A stretch of 59,553 bases of DNA, taken from Oerskovia turbata. GTDB lineage: Bacteria > Actinomycetota > Actinomycetes > Actinomycetales > Cellulomonadaceae. Shown here piece after piece: positions 44,095 to 51,812 of this stretch. Positions within the stretch are counted from its first letter, which is position 1, and each line of letters begins with the position of its first letter. The DNA lies in contig NZ_JOFV01000021.1 in assembly GCF_000718325.1 (NCBI RefSeq), positions 1 to 59,553 of the forward strand, given 5' to 3'. Below the pieces are notes generated by a model. The model ran no database searches. It worked only from the letters and a program-made list of their open reading frames with translations, and was not told the DNA's origin. The position numbers and the translations under genes were made by a program.

Positions 44095-45054
44095 ATGTAC
44101 CTGCACGTGCAGCGACTGATCAACGACATCGTGGCCGACGAGCCTGACCCCGCAGCGGCGAACGCGCTCCAGGAAGGACTGGGAGGTCAGTTCGGGGAGA
44201 TGCGCACGATGATGCAGTACCTCTTCCAGAGCATCAACTTCCGTGGACCCGCGGGAAAGCCCTACCGGGACCTGCTCCAGGGGATCGGGACCGAGGAGAT
44301 CAGCCACGTCGAGCTGATCGGCACGACCATCGCCCGCCTGCTCGACGGTTCGCCCCGGTACAACGGGAAGAAGACCGACCCCCTCGACACCCCGGGTGCG
44401 GGAGGCAGGACGCCGCTGGACCTGGCGCTCGGGGTGGGGAACATCCACCACTACCTGGTCGCGGCCCAGGGGGCACTGCCCGTGGACGCCGCGGGCAACC
44501 CTTGGAGCGGGAGCTACGTCTACAACTCGGGCAACCTGGTGCTGGACCTCCTGTACAACCTGATGCTCGAGTCGACCGGGCGCCTGCAGAAGTGTCGGAT
44601 CTACGAGATGACGGACAACAAGACGGCGCGCTCGACGATCTCCTACCTGATCGTGCGCGACCAGGCGCACGAGAACGCGTACGCCAAGGCCCTGGAGACC
44701 CTCGGCGTGGACTGGGGCAAGGTCCTGCCGATCCCCACGACGAACGCGGAGAAGTTCCCCGAGGTCAAGAAGCTCGTCGACCTGGGGCTGCAGTCCAAGC
44801 AGTACACGTTCGACCTCGAGGGGGCCTCGGAGGCTGGTCGCATCTTCCAAGGCACGTCGCCCTCGAACGACGGGACCGAGCTCGACGCGACCGAACAGGC
44901 TCCCGCCGGCGTCCCGTCGACCATCGCCCGGGAGCGCTACGAGGAGTTCTCCCCGGGCCTCGACCCTGACCTGCTCGCCCTCATCCAAGCGACCGCGGAC
45001 CTCGAGATGGCCGACGCCGCGGACCCGCTGTTCGCGCCGACGCGCAACGCCTAG
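44095..45054 (+). CDS. Manganese catalase
   Basis: 319 residues. It converts hydrogen peroxide to water and oxygen using a dinuclear manganese centre. Ligand motifs in order: Glu35 (GQFGEMR), Glu67/68 and His71 (GTEEISHVE), a Glu in LMLESTGRLQK, and a His in RDQAHENAY. The four-helix ferritin-like core and the GVGNIHHYL segment are as in known manganese catalases. The C-terminus is acidic. GAGGAGG lies about 6 nt before the ATG. Confidence 0.95.
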   Translation: MYLHVQRLINDIVADEPDPAAANALQEGLGGQFGEMRTMMQYLFQSINFRGPAGKPYRDLLQGIGTEEISHVELIGTTIARLLDGSPRYNGKKTDPLDTPGAGGRTPLDLALGVGNIHHYLVAAQGALPVDAAGNPWSGSYVYNSGNLVLDLLYNLMLESTGRLQKCRIYEMTDNKTARSTISYLIVRDQAHENAYAKALETLGVDWGKVLPIPTTNAEKFPEVKKLVDLGLQSKQYTFDLEGASEAGRIFQGTSPSNDGTELDATEQAPAGVPSTIARERYEEFSPGLDPDLLALIQATADLEMADAADPLFAPTRNA

Positions 45055-45078
45055 GCACAGGCACCGACCCGCGGTGAC

Positions 45079-45107
45079 GAGACCCTCCGGTGCGTGTGGA
45101 GGGTCTC
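45079..45107. terminator. Bidirectional terminator between catalase and GT2 gene
   Basis: Perfect 10-bp stem (45079-45088 with 45098-45107) with a 9-nt loop. The right arm includes two bases of the opposite gene's stop codon (45106-45108), so it serves both convergent transcripts. Confidence 0.75.
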
Positions 45108-45828
45108 AGCCTGCCCTCACCGGCCGGACGAGGTTCTCGCGCAGGTGCCGCGCGTACCCGCCGGGAGTGCGGCCCGTCGTGCGACCCGAGGTGAGGACCC
45201 GGCCCTCGTCGGAGGCCACGACGCGCGCTCCCGCGCCCCGGGCGCGGGCCACGAGGTCGACGTCCTCGTGCTCGGCGACCCTCGGGAAGCCGCCTGCGGC
45301 GAGGTAGAGGTCGCCGCGGATCCCCAGGTTCGCCCCGTGCACGTGGCCGTTCGCATGTCCGACGGGATGCGTCGCCACCCAGGCGGCCTGCTGCGCGGGG
45401 GAGAGGTCGTCGAAGTCGGGACGCACGGTGCCGATCACGAGGTCGGCCCCTGCCTCCGCGACCCCGACCTGGTGCGTGAGCCAGTGCGGGGGCACCGCCG
45501 AGTCCGCGTCGGTGCTCGCGATCCACAGCCGTGCCGGGCGGCCCCTGCCGATCTTCTCCGTCGCGGCCTCGACCCCGGCGGCGCGTGCTGCCCCGACCCG
45601 CCGGTATCCCGTCTCGATCACGGTGAACGGAGACGAGCGTGCAAGCGAGACCGACCCGTCGGTGCAGTCGTCGAGGACGAGCACGACCTCGACCCGCACG
45701 GCCGGTCGCTCGTCCCGCATCCGCGCGACGGCCGCGTCGAGCGCGGCCAGGCAGCGGGGGAGGAGCTCCTCCTCGTCGTTCACCGGCACGACGACGGCCA
45801 GTCGCGTCACGCGGTCCGGTGCGCTCAT
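45106..45828 (-). CDS. Glycosyltransferase family 2 (third gene of the Nod-like operon)
   Basis: 240 residues, GT-A fold: LAVVVPVNDEEELLPRCLAALDAAV, VEVVLVLDDCTDGSVSLA, the metal site WIASTDADSAVPPHW, and the acidic EHEDVDLVARA near residue 200, typical of processive or single-addition GT2 enzymes. No transmembrane helix is present, unlike NodC. The ATG overlaps the stop of the deacetylase/methyltransferase gene by 4 nt (45825-45828), so it is made with that enzyme. Its role is probably to add or polymerise a sugar that the partner enzymes then modify; this is inference from the operon. Confidence 0.85.
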   Translation of the reverse strand: MSAPDRVTRLAVVVPVNDEEELLPRCLAALDAAVARMRDERPAVRVEVVLVLDDCTDGSVSLARSSPFTVIETGYRRVGAARAAGVEAATEKIGRGRPARLWIASTDADSAVPPHWLTHQVGVAEAGADLVIGTVRPDFDDLSPAQQAAWVATHPVGHANGHVHGANLGIRGDLYLAAGGFPRVAEHEDVDLVARARGAGARVVASDEGRVLTSGRTTGRTPGGYARHLRENLVRPVRAG

Positions 45829-47291
45829 GCCAGCCCCGCCTCGGCGGCGACCGAGCGTCCCGGCGGTCGGACGAAGACCTCCAGGACGAAGTCCTCCTCG
45901 AGGTGATGCACGAGGCGCACGATCTCGGCGCGCGCAGCGAGGGCTGCATGGACGTCGTCGCCCCGCAACGGGTACTCGGGCACCGGGTGCCGCCAGTGAC
46001 ACGCGACCAGGACGCCGTCCGCGGTGAGGGACCCGACCGCACGGGAGATCGCGGTCTCCAGGTCGCTCGCACCGTAGTAGTACCCGACCTCGGAGAGCAC
46101 CACGAGGTCGAAGAGCCCTTCGGGCCACTCGGCAGGCGTCTGGAGACGCAGGAGCTCGACCTCGTCACCGAGGCGGTCGCGGGCTGCTGCGAGCGCGGCC
46201 GCAGCGACGTCGACCCCCACGAGACGGTCGCAGCGGGTGGCGAGATCCGCCGTCAGGACACCGGTCGAGCAGCCGACCTCCAGGCCGGCCCGAAAGCGTG
46301 CACGCGGCAGCGACGCGAGCGTCACGGCGCGCTTTCGTTCCTCGTACCAGCGCGTCTCGAAGCCCCACGGGTCGGGGCGGCCGCGGTAGAACGCGTCGAA
46401 GAAGCCGGCGGGCAGGCTCTCGGAGGTCGCCGATCCGGACCCTGGTCCGCGCCCCGCCGCCGATCCGGACCCCGTCGCCAAGGACGGCGCGGCCGGGGCG
46501 GGCGACGGGCACGGTGCCTCGACGAAGACCTCCACGGCGCGGTCGGCGTGCCGCAGCATCTCCGGTCCGACGGTCGCCGCGTCCCGAGGGTCCGGGGACA
46601 GCGGCTCGACCTGCGACCGGTGCGCGGCCAGCGCGAACCTCTTGGCTGTTCGCTCCTGCGGCGTGAGCGTGAGCGCCCGCATGTCCTCGGTGGCGGTCCG
46701 GTCGTCCGGGTTGCCCCAGTGCCACCACCAGATCGGGTACTCCAGGAGCCGTGCGCCCCGCTCGCCGGCGACCGCGGCCGCGACCTCGCCGGCGATGCGG
46801 TGGTCGCGGTGGCCGTCGCCGCGCCACGGTGCGCACAACAGCACCGGGCCGCCCTCGCCGGGTCCGCGCTCGTCCTCCGTCACCGGGCCGAGGATCGCGG
46901 ACAGCCGTCGGTGCAAGGTGGGACGGTGCTCCCGCAGCCCTCCGTCCGGCAGCCCCAGGAAGACCACGGCTGCACCGGGAGCGGCCACGTCGATCGCGTC
47001 CACGAGCTCGCGACGCCGCAGGCCCGCGAGCCGAGCAGGGGAGAGCGTGGGGGAATCCGGGTGGGACGCCTCGCCGTCCGTCGCGACGACGACCGTGACC
47101 GGCGTGCCCCGGTACGTGAGCCGGGCCAAGAGGCCGCCCGCGCCCAGCGACTCGTCGTCGGGGTGGGCGGCGAGGACGACGAGGTGGGGCGCGCCGTCGG
47201 GAAGGTCGAGGGGAGGCAACCTGTCGAGGAGACCAGCGGCCCTCCAGGCGTCCTCGGTGGTGCCCGGGTCTCGATGGTCGAACGTCACCAC
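45825..47291 (-). CDS. PIG-L deacetylase fused to NodS-like SAM methyltransferase
   Basis: 488 residues with two domains. Residues about 35-245 are a PIG-L/LmbE de-N-acetylase: zinc motif AAHPDDESLGAGG and the second His segment CAPWRGDGHRDHRIAGE. A linker rich in Pro, Ser and Gly follows (about 255-285). From about 290 comes FYRGRPDPWGFETRWYEERKRAVTLASLP, then the SAM motif GLEVGCSTGVLTADLA and LVVLSEVGYYY, as in the NodS N-methyltransferase family. Expected chemistry is removal of an acetyl group from an amino sugar and methylation of the same or a nearby group. The start is GTG at 47291 (or 47288), overlapping the preceding gene by 7 nt. Confidence 0.9.
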   Translation of the reverse strand: MVTFDHRDPGTTEDAWRAAGLLDRLPPLDLPDGAPHLVVLAAHPDDESLGAGGLLARLTYRGTPVTVVVATDGEASHPDSPTLSPARLAGLRRRELVDAIDVAAPGAAVVFLGLPDGGLREHRPTLHRRLSAILGPVTEDERGPGEGGPVLLCAPWRGDGHRDHRIAGEVAAAVAGERGARLLEYPIWWWHWGNPDDRTATEDMRALTLTPQERTAKRFALAAHRSQVEPLSPDPRDAATVGPEMLRHADRAVEVFVEAPCPSPAPAAPSLATGSGSAAGRGPGSGSATSESLPAGFFDAFYRGRPDPWGFETRWYEERKRAVTLASLPRARFRAGLEVGCSTGVLTADLATRCDRLVGVDVAAAALAAARDRLGDEVELLRLQTPAEWPEGLFDLVVLSEVGYYYGASDLETAISRAVGSLTADGVLVACHWRHPVPEYPLRGDDVHAALAARAEIVRLVHHLEEDFVLEVFVRPPGRSVAAEAGLA

Positions 47292-48370
47292 GGCGCGACC
47301 CCGCGGGCCACGAGGTCACGGCCCAAGGAGGCGTCGTCACGCTCGGCGTGGTGCTGGCGCACGTAGAGCTGCAGGTCGGCCAGACGGCGCGCGTAGGCCT
47401 CGTCGGCCGTCATCGGGCCTGGACCCAGGGCGTGCGAGCACCGCTGCACGGTCTCCTCGACCGCGCGCGCGACTGCGCCGCGCGCCCGCCGGGCGAGCAC
47501 CCCGGGGGCGACCTCGGCGTCCGCGGTGCCGTCCACGTCCCGGCTTGCCTCGACGAGCGTCGTCCGTGCGCTGGTCAGCGCGATGTCGATCGCGCCCAGG
47601 TGGGCGAGCATGATCTGGTCGGGCTCGCGACGCGCGGTCGCCGCATACAGCTCACGCGCGAGGCCCACGGCGCCGCCCCACCAGCAGGCTGCGACACCGA
47701 TGCCACCCCAGGCGAAACCTGGGCGGTCGAGGTACCACCCGGGACCCCCGACCGGGACTGCCGCTGCGCCGTCGAAACGCACGGGAGCACTGACGATCTC
47801 CGCGAACCCGCGCGCGACCCACGGGCCGTCGTCGGGCCGGACGCCGGGAGCGCGCAGGTCGACGGCGAACAACCGCCGACCGTCGCCGGTCCACGCGGTC
47901 ACCAGCGCGTGCGAGAGCGTCGCGGCGAGCGAGCACCACGGCTTGACCCCCGTGAGCCGCCAGCCGTCCCGGCTCTCCTGAGCCTCCAGGCGCGCGCCCG
48001 GACCTTCCGCCGCGAAGACGCCCCAGGTGCTGGTCTCGTCGACGGCGATCGATGGCAGCTTCACCTCGTCCGGGACCTGCGCCAGGATCGCGAGCGCGTC
48101 GAGGTGCGGCTCGAGGACGCGAGCGACACCGACGTCGGCCGCGGCGGTCGAGGCGAGCAGCTCCCACAGATCGAGCGTCCGGCCGGTGCCCGGGGCGGGC
48201 GTCGAGCGGCCGACCTCGGCGGCCCAGGCCAGGGCCGCCACGACGTCACCGCTCATCGTCGGTACGTGCGCGACGGTCGTCGCCAGGCGCCGGGAGCGCT
48301 CGTCGTCCCGCCGTGAGGGGTCGAGGACGACGGTGAGGTGCTCGGGGACGGTGGTGCTCGGATCGGTCAC
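47285..48370 (-). CDS. Acyl-CoA dehydrogenase-like flavoprotein (first gene of the Nod-like operon)
   Basis: 361 residues with the acyl-CoA dehydrogenase layout: N-terminal helical half, a mid beta domain with STWGVFAAEGPGARLEAQESRDGWRLTGVKPWCS, and a C-terminal helical half with DLQLYVRQHHAERDDASLGRD. FAD-contact residues in the WGVFAAE strand and TGVKPWC are recognisable, but the catalytic glutamate is not clearly identified, so it may be an oxidoreductase with another acyl-like substrate. AGGAG lies about 5 nt before the GTG at 48370, and TAGTCT on the minus strand at 48407-48402 may be the -10 element. It heads the operon and overlaps the deacetylase/methyltransferase gene. Confidence 0.8.
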   Translation of the reverse strand: MTDPSTTVPEHLTVVLDPSRRDDERSRRLATTVAHVPTMSGDVVAALAWAAEVGRSTPAPGTGRTLDLWELLASTAAADVGVARVLEPHLDALAILAQVPDEVKLPSIAVDETSTWGVFAAEGPGARLEAQESRDGWRLTGVKPWCSLAATLSHALVTAWTGDGRRLFAVDLRAPGVRPDDGPWVARGFAEIVSAPVRFDGAAAVPVGGPGWYLDRPGFAWGGIGVAACWWGGAVGLARELYAATARREPDQIMLAHLGAIDIALTSARTTLVEASRDVDGTADAEVAPGVLARRARGAVARAVEETVQRCSHALGPGPMTADEAYARRLADLQLYVRQHHAERDDASLGRDLVARGVAPW

Positions 48371-48479
48371 GAGTGCTCCTGTGGTCTAGCGGGGTTCCCG
48401 CAGACTAGGCGTGCTCCGGGTCCCTCGCACGCCGCCCGCACCACGCGCGACGTGAGGACGATCACCCCGACGGACCGCG

Positions 48480-49217
48480 TCAAGAACAGACCGGACGGAT
48501 GCCCTGACCGCTCGTGCTCACCGGCGGCTCGCCTGCCGCCTGCCGAGGTGCCGGGGACGTCTCGAAGAACAGGTCGAGGTCGTCGGCAGTGGGCGCGGCG
48601 ATGCCGGAGCCTTCCGCGAGGGTCTCCATGAGGCGGCGGGCGAGGTGCCGGATCGACTCGTTGGTGACGTTCGAGTGGTGGCGCAAGAGGTCGAAGGCCT
48701 CGTTCTCGGCCATGCCGTACACCGTCATGACCGCGCCCTTGGCCTGCTCGATCACGGCCCTGCTCTGTGCGGAGGACTTGATGGCCGCCGTCGCCTCGCG
48801 CTGGGACAGCTCGCGCTGCGTGATCGTGAGGTCGACGAAGTACCCGGAGACCTGTGTGACCTCGTCCGTCCCGGGCTCCTTGCGAGCCCGGCCGACGACC
48901 CCGAGGGTCCGGGTGTGGCCGTGCGCGTCGATGATGCGGTGCACGCACGCGAACGGCTCGCCCGACGAGCACGCGTTCGCGAGGACCGCCTCGACGCGGG
49001 CGCGATCGTCGGGATGCTTGTGGGCAAGCATCAGGGCGGTGGTCGGTGCCACCTCGCCGGGCGCGAACCCGTGCATCTCGTAGAGGCCGTCCGACCACCA
49101 CCAGGTCCCCGTGCGGACGGTCAGGACGAACTGACCGACGGGTTGGGGCGTCCCGGCGAGCAGGACCTCCATGAGGTCCGCGTCAAGAGGGCGATCCAGG
49201 TCGTACGAGGTCGTCAT
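48480..49217 (-). CDS. PAS-ANTAR regulator
   Basis: 245 residues. A PAS domain (about 25-130) contains WWWSDGLYEMHGFAPGEVAPTTALMLAHKHPDD and ends in VSGYFVDLTITQRE. The ANTAR domain (about 145-205) has SRAVIEQAKGAVMTVYGMAENEAFDLLRHHSNVTN, the pattern that binds paired RNA hexaloops and prevents termination. The C-terminal tail is disordered. GGAGGTGAG lies directly before the ATG at 49217. It is a cytoplasmic sensor that probably antiterminates transcripts elsewhere; no obvious ANTAR RNA target was seen in the window. Confidence 0.88.
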   Translation of the reverse strand: MTTSYDLDRPLDADLMEVLLAGTPQPVGQFVLTVRTGTWWWSDGLYEMHGFAPGEVAPTTALMLAHKHPDDRARVEAVLANACSSGEPFACVHRIIDAHGHTRTLGVVGRARKEPGTDEVTQVSGYFVDLTITQRELSQREATAAIKSSAQSRAVIEQAKGAVMTVYGMAENEAFDLLRHHSNVTNESIRHLARRLMETLAEGSGIAAPTADDLDLFFETSPAPRQAAGEPPVSTSGQGIRPVCS

Positions 49218-49369
49218 CTCACCTCCAGGGGCAGGGAGGCTCAGGGCCTCCTTCCAGACTCCTGACCGGATGCTAGCGCCGGACCGCGACTCCGGCACGG
49301 GCGCTTCGCGGACCGCGAACGCCGGGCCGACGCCCGGGCCCTCCGGCACGAGGCCTGCTCCGTGCGTGG
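49218..49369. other. Intergenic region, nothing clear
   Basis: About 150 nt between two leftward genes. I see GC-rich imperfect repeats of GCCGGGC/GCCCGGGC type but no convincing promoter or terminator. Confidence 0.3.
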
Positions 49370-49840
49370 CTAGAGACGCTCGTCGGCGACGTCGGCGACG
49401 TCGGTGACGTCGGTGATCGCGACGTCGACGGTGACGGCGCCGGCCTCGGGAGCGAGGTCGCCGAGGACCGTGGCAAGGTGCGAGGTGGCCAGCCGACGGA
49501 CGGCGGAGGCCAGGGGGAGGAGCGGCTCGTCGAACGCTGCGAGGATCTCGATCGTGACGGTCACGAGCCGGTCGTGGTCGTCGGTCGAGCAGGTGATCGT
49601 GAGGGGAGACGCGCTCGGCACCGCGACGACCGCCTCACGGAGGGTCGTGACGAGGACGTCCGAGGCGATGAAGTACTCGACGACACCGGTGGGCGTGGTC
49701 GTCCGTCCGCGGACCGGAGCGGAGGGGCGGAAGGCCGAGAGGGCCTTCAGCAGGGCGTTCTCGCGGACGAGGGTCCACCCCTGGTCGGTGTGGCGGCGTA
49801 GCGCCTGGGTGGCGCGGTCGAGGACTGCGTCGTCGTTCAT
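49370..49840 (-). CDS. Asp23-like protein coupled to the ECF sigma gene
   Basis: 156 residues. The fold pattern (VVEYFIASDVLVTTLREAVVAVP...LTITCSTDDHDRLVTVTIEILAAFDEPLLPLASAVRRLATSHLATVL...VTVDVAITDV) resembles the Asp23/Gls24 alkaline-shock fold, divergent from the three rightward paralogues. The ATG at 49840 overlaps the sigma stop by 4 nt (ATGA), and GAAGGG lies 7 nt upstream. The last 15 residues repeat D-V (DVTDVADVADE). It might be a partner or modulator of the sigma factor, since no anti-sigma gene is present; this is inference. Confidence 0.6.
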   Translation of the reverse strand: MNDDAVLDRATQALRRHTDQGWTLVRENALLKALSAFRPSAPVRGRTTTPTGVVEYFIASDVLVTTLREAVVAVPSASPLTITCSTDDHDRLVTVTIEILAAFDEPLLPLASAVRRLATSHLATVLGDLAPEAGAVTVDVAITDVTDVADVADERL

Positions 49841-50403
49841 CGCCATCCCTTCATCCTCTCGGCCAGCGTCGCGCGGGCCCGGTGGAGCATCCCGCGCACG
49901 GAATCGTGGGTCGTGCCGAGGATGTCGGCGATCTCGGCGTAGTGCAGCCCCTCGACCTCGCGCAGCAGCCAGCACGACCTCTGCAACGGTGGCAGACCGA
50001 GCAAGGCGATGTCGAGGGCTTCGACGAGCGCGGTGTCCACGGCATCCTGGTCCGGTGCGTGGGAAGTGGACTCGACGAGGTCGTCGGGCAGCGGGCCGGG
50101 AAGGCGAGCCGCGCGGCTCCGGTGGCGGTAGGCCTGGCGGGTCGCGATCCCGAAGAGCCAGGTCCGCGGGGCGGACTCGCCGCGGAAGGCGGGGAAGCCG
50201 GTCCAAGCGGCCACCAGGGTGTCCTGCAGGCAGTCCGCGGCGACCTCCGGGTCCTGGACCATGCGCAGGACGTAGCGGTACATCGCCGGGCCGTGCCTGT
50301 CGACGAGAGCCGTGAAGGCAGTGCGGTCACGCAGGGCAGCCCTGCGTGCGAGCGACAGGTCGGAGACTGCCCCCGCGTAGCCACCATCACCGACGGCTTC
50401 CAC
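49837..50403 (-). CDS. ECF-type sigma factor
   Basis: 188 residues. Region 2 is clear (RTAFTALVDRHGPAMYRYVLRMVQDPEVAADCLQDTLVAAW...RTWLFGIATRQAYRH), and region 4 is the C-terminal helix-turn-helix (LPPLQRSCWLLREVEGLHYAEIADILGTTHDSVRGMLHRARATL). It directs RNA polymerase to stress promoters. GTG at 50403 is chosen because TATCGT on the minus strand stands 7 nt before it; an ATG at 50439 has no ribosome site. A CRP-type palindrome lies about 57 bp upstream of the start. It is coupled to the Asp23-like gene and divergent from the Asp23/AmaP operon, so it probably controls envelope stress. Confidence 0.88.
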   Translation of the reverse strand: MEAVGDGGYAGAVSDLSLARRAALRDRTAFTALVDRHGPAMYRYVLRMVQDPEVAADCLQDTLVAAWTGFPAFRGESAPRTWLFGIATRQAYRHRSRAARLPGPLPDDLVESTSHAPDQDAVDTALVEALDIALLGLPPLQRSCWLLREVEGLHYAEIADILGTTHDSVRGMLHRARATLAERMKGWR

Positions 50404-50410
50404 CTGTCCG

Positions 50411-50416
50411 ACGATA
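50411..50416 (-). promoter_or_regulatory. -10 element of the ECF sigma gene (leaderless)
   Basis: TATCGT on the minus strand, 7 nt before the GTG at 50403; no good -35 follows at 17 bp, consistent with activator dependence. Confidence 0.45.
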
Positions 50417-50451
50417 GCGCCCGACGGAAGCCCCGCCATCGGCGAGGGTGA

Positions 50452-50469
50452 GTGTGACCTAGGTCACAC
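50452..50469. promoter_or_regulatory. Perfect 18-bp palindrome, CRP/FNR-family binding site
   Basis: GTGTGACCT followed by its reverse complement. It contains TGTGA-n6-TCACA, the exact consensus of CRP-type regulators (Crp, GlxR). It is centred about 57 bp upstream of the ECF sigma start and about 110 bp upstream of the first rightward asp23 gene. Confidence 0.65.
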
Positions 50470-50480
50470 CAATGCGGCGT

Positions 50481-50519
50481 GACGTTCCGGCAGCGGAGCG
50501 GCACTCACTGGGGAACGTC
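50481..50519. repeat. Inverted repeat GACGTTCC / GGAACGTC in the divergent interval
   Basis: Arms at 50481-50488 and 50512-50519, with a 23-nt spacer. Each arm reads as GGAAC outward, which resembles the -35 of ECF promoters. No proper -10 was found at 16-18 bp on either side, so it may instead be a regulator site. Confidence 0.4.
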
Positions 50520-50569
50520 GCAGATCGTCCTGCCGGCGCGCAGGGCGTCCCGAGCACGAGGAGCGAACG

Positions 50570-51130
50570 ATGAGCGAGCAGAGCACACCCACCACGGGAG
50601 CATCAGCACCCAGCACGGTCTCACGTCCCGGAGACGCCGGGCCGGCACGAACGGCGCGCGAGATGGTCGACCGCCCTTCGGCTCTCGCCTCCGAGCACGG
50701 CAGCACGACGATCGCCGATCAGGTCGTCGCCAAGATCGCGGGCATCGCGACCCGCAACGTCCAGGGGGTCTACGCGGTCGGCGGGGGAGCGGCCAGGGCC
50801 TTCGGTGCCATCCGCGAGTACATCCCGGGCAGCGGCAGCGACACCACCTCGGGCGTCCACGTCGAGGTGGGAGAGCGTCAGGCCGCCGTCGACCTCGACC
50901 TCGTCGCGGACTACGGCGTGTCGATCGCGGACCTCGCCCAGGCGGTCCGTCGGAGCGTGATCACCTCGATCGAGCGCATGACCGGGCTCGAGGTGACCGA
51001 GGTCAACATCGACGTCAACGACGTCCACCTGCCCGGTGACGACGCCGACTCCGGCCCCGACCGGCGCACCCAGCGCGAGCAGTCCTCCGGCAGCGGTGAG
51101 GGCGAGGACGGTGGCGGGCGGGTCCGATGA
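50570..51130 (+). CDS. Asp23/Gls24 family envelope stress protein
   Basis: 186 residues. Asp23 core at about 45-155: STTIADQVVAKIAGIATRNVQGVYAVGGG ... VHVEVGERQAAVDLDLVADYGVSIADLAQAVRRSVITSIERMTGLEVTEVNIDVNDV. A disordered Thr/Ser N-terminus and an acidic/glycine C-terminus flank it. Asp23 binds the membrane anchor AmaP near the envelope in Firmicutes and is induced by stress. GAGGAG precedes the ATG. First gene of a six-gene operon; the stop overlaps the next ATG by 4 nt. Confidence 0.9.
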   Translation: MSEQSTPTTGASAPSTVSRPGDAGPARTAREMVDRPSALASEHGSTTIADQVVAKIAGIATRNVQGVYAVGGGAARAFGAIREYIPGSGSDTTSGVHVEVGERQAAVDLDLVADYGVSIADLAQAVRRSVITSIERMTGLEVTEVNIDVNDVHLPGDDADSGPDRRTQREQSSGSGEGEDGGGRVR

Positions 51131-51609
51131 CCTCGTCGCCACCTCCTCACGCCGCGACACCTGGGTCCTCGAGCGAGGGCCGGGAGGCGGCCGCGCCCAC
51201 CCCGCTGGACGTCGCCGAGTCGTTCGAGCACGCACACGCGGGGACGGGGCTCGGCGAGCCTCTGCGTCCTCCCGCCGACCGGTTCCTGCCGCCTCTGCCC
51301 GACGACGTCGCCCAGGGGGAGATCGCCGAGAGGATCGTCGCAGCCGTGCTCGCCGTCCCGGGGGTCGCACGGCTGCACGCAGGGGTCTTCGGCGAGGTCG
51401 CGACCTACCTCCCTGGCCGTGCCGTCACGGGGGTCCGGCTCCGTCCCGAGGAGACCGAGGTCCACCTGGTCGTCGCGCCCGACCGTCCGATCCCTGCGGT
51501 CGCTCGTGACGTCCACGAGACCGTACGTGCGCTGGCCACCGGGCCCGTCCGCGTGTTCGTCGAGGACGTCGAGTCCCCGTCCCCGTCCTCATCCCCGTCC
51601 GCGTTCTGA
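51127..51609 (+). CDS. Asp23-like protein, second copy
   Basis: 160 residues. After a variable N-terminus of about 60 residues comes a short Asp23 fold: QGEIAERIVAAVLAVPGVARLHAGVFGEVATYLPGRAVTGVRLRPEETEVHLVVAPDRPIPAVARDVHETVRALATGPVRVFVEDV. The IPVEIA.R-like segment of the true Asp23 family is weaker here. It ends in a Ser-Pro tail. It overlaps the previous gene by 4 nt (51127-51130), so it is translated with it. Confidence 0.75.
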   Translation: MTSSPPPHAATPGSSSEGREAAAPTPLDVAESFEHAHAGTGLGEPLRPPADRFLPPLPDDVAQGEIAERIVAAVLAVPGVARLHAGVFGEVATYLPGRAVTGVRLRPEETEVHLVVAPDRPIPAVARDVHETVRALATGPVRVFVEDVESPSPSSSPSAF

Positions 51610-51632
51610 GCGGACACGTCCAAGGAGAGCAC

Positions 51633-51812
51633 ATGTCTGTGTCCACGATCGGTCTGCTGACCGGCATACTGCTGGCCCTCGCCGCGATCCTCGGAGGGTT
51701 CTGGGGGTTCGTCCTCGCCGTGGTCCTCGGCGGGGTCGGATGGGTCGTCGGCGCCCAGATCGAGGGGCGCATCGACCTCGGTGCCGCCTTCCGCAGCCGA
51801 CGCCATGTCTGA
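51633..51812 (+). CDS. Small DUF2273-like membrane protein
   Basis: 59 residues; a short frame easily missed. It starts MSVSTIGLLTGILLAL and has a hairpin of two hydrophobic helices (about 5-22 and 26-42), then QIEGRIDLGAAFRSR, the typical end of DUF2273 proteins. AAGGAGAG precedes the ATG by about 6 nt. It accompanies Asp23 and AmaP genes in many actinobacteria and Firmicutes and probably helps anchor the complex to the membrane. The stop overlaps the next start by 8 nt. Confidence 0.85.
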   Translation: MSVSTIGLLTGILLALAAILGGFWGFVLAVVLGGVGWVVGAQIEGRIDLGAAFRSRRHV

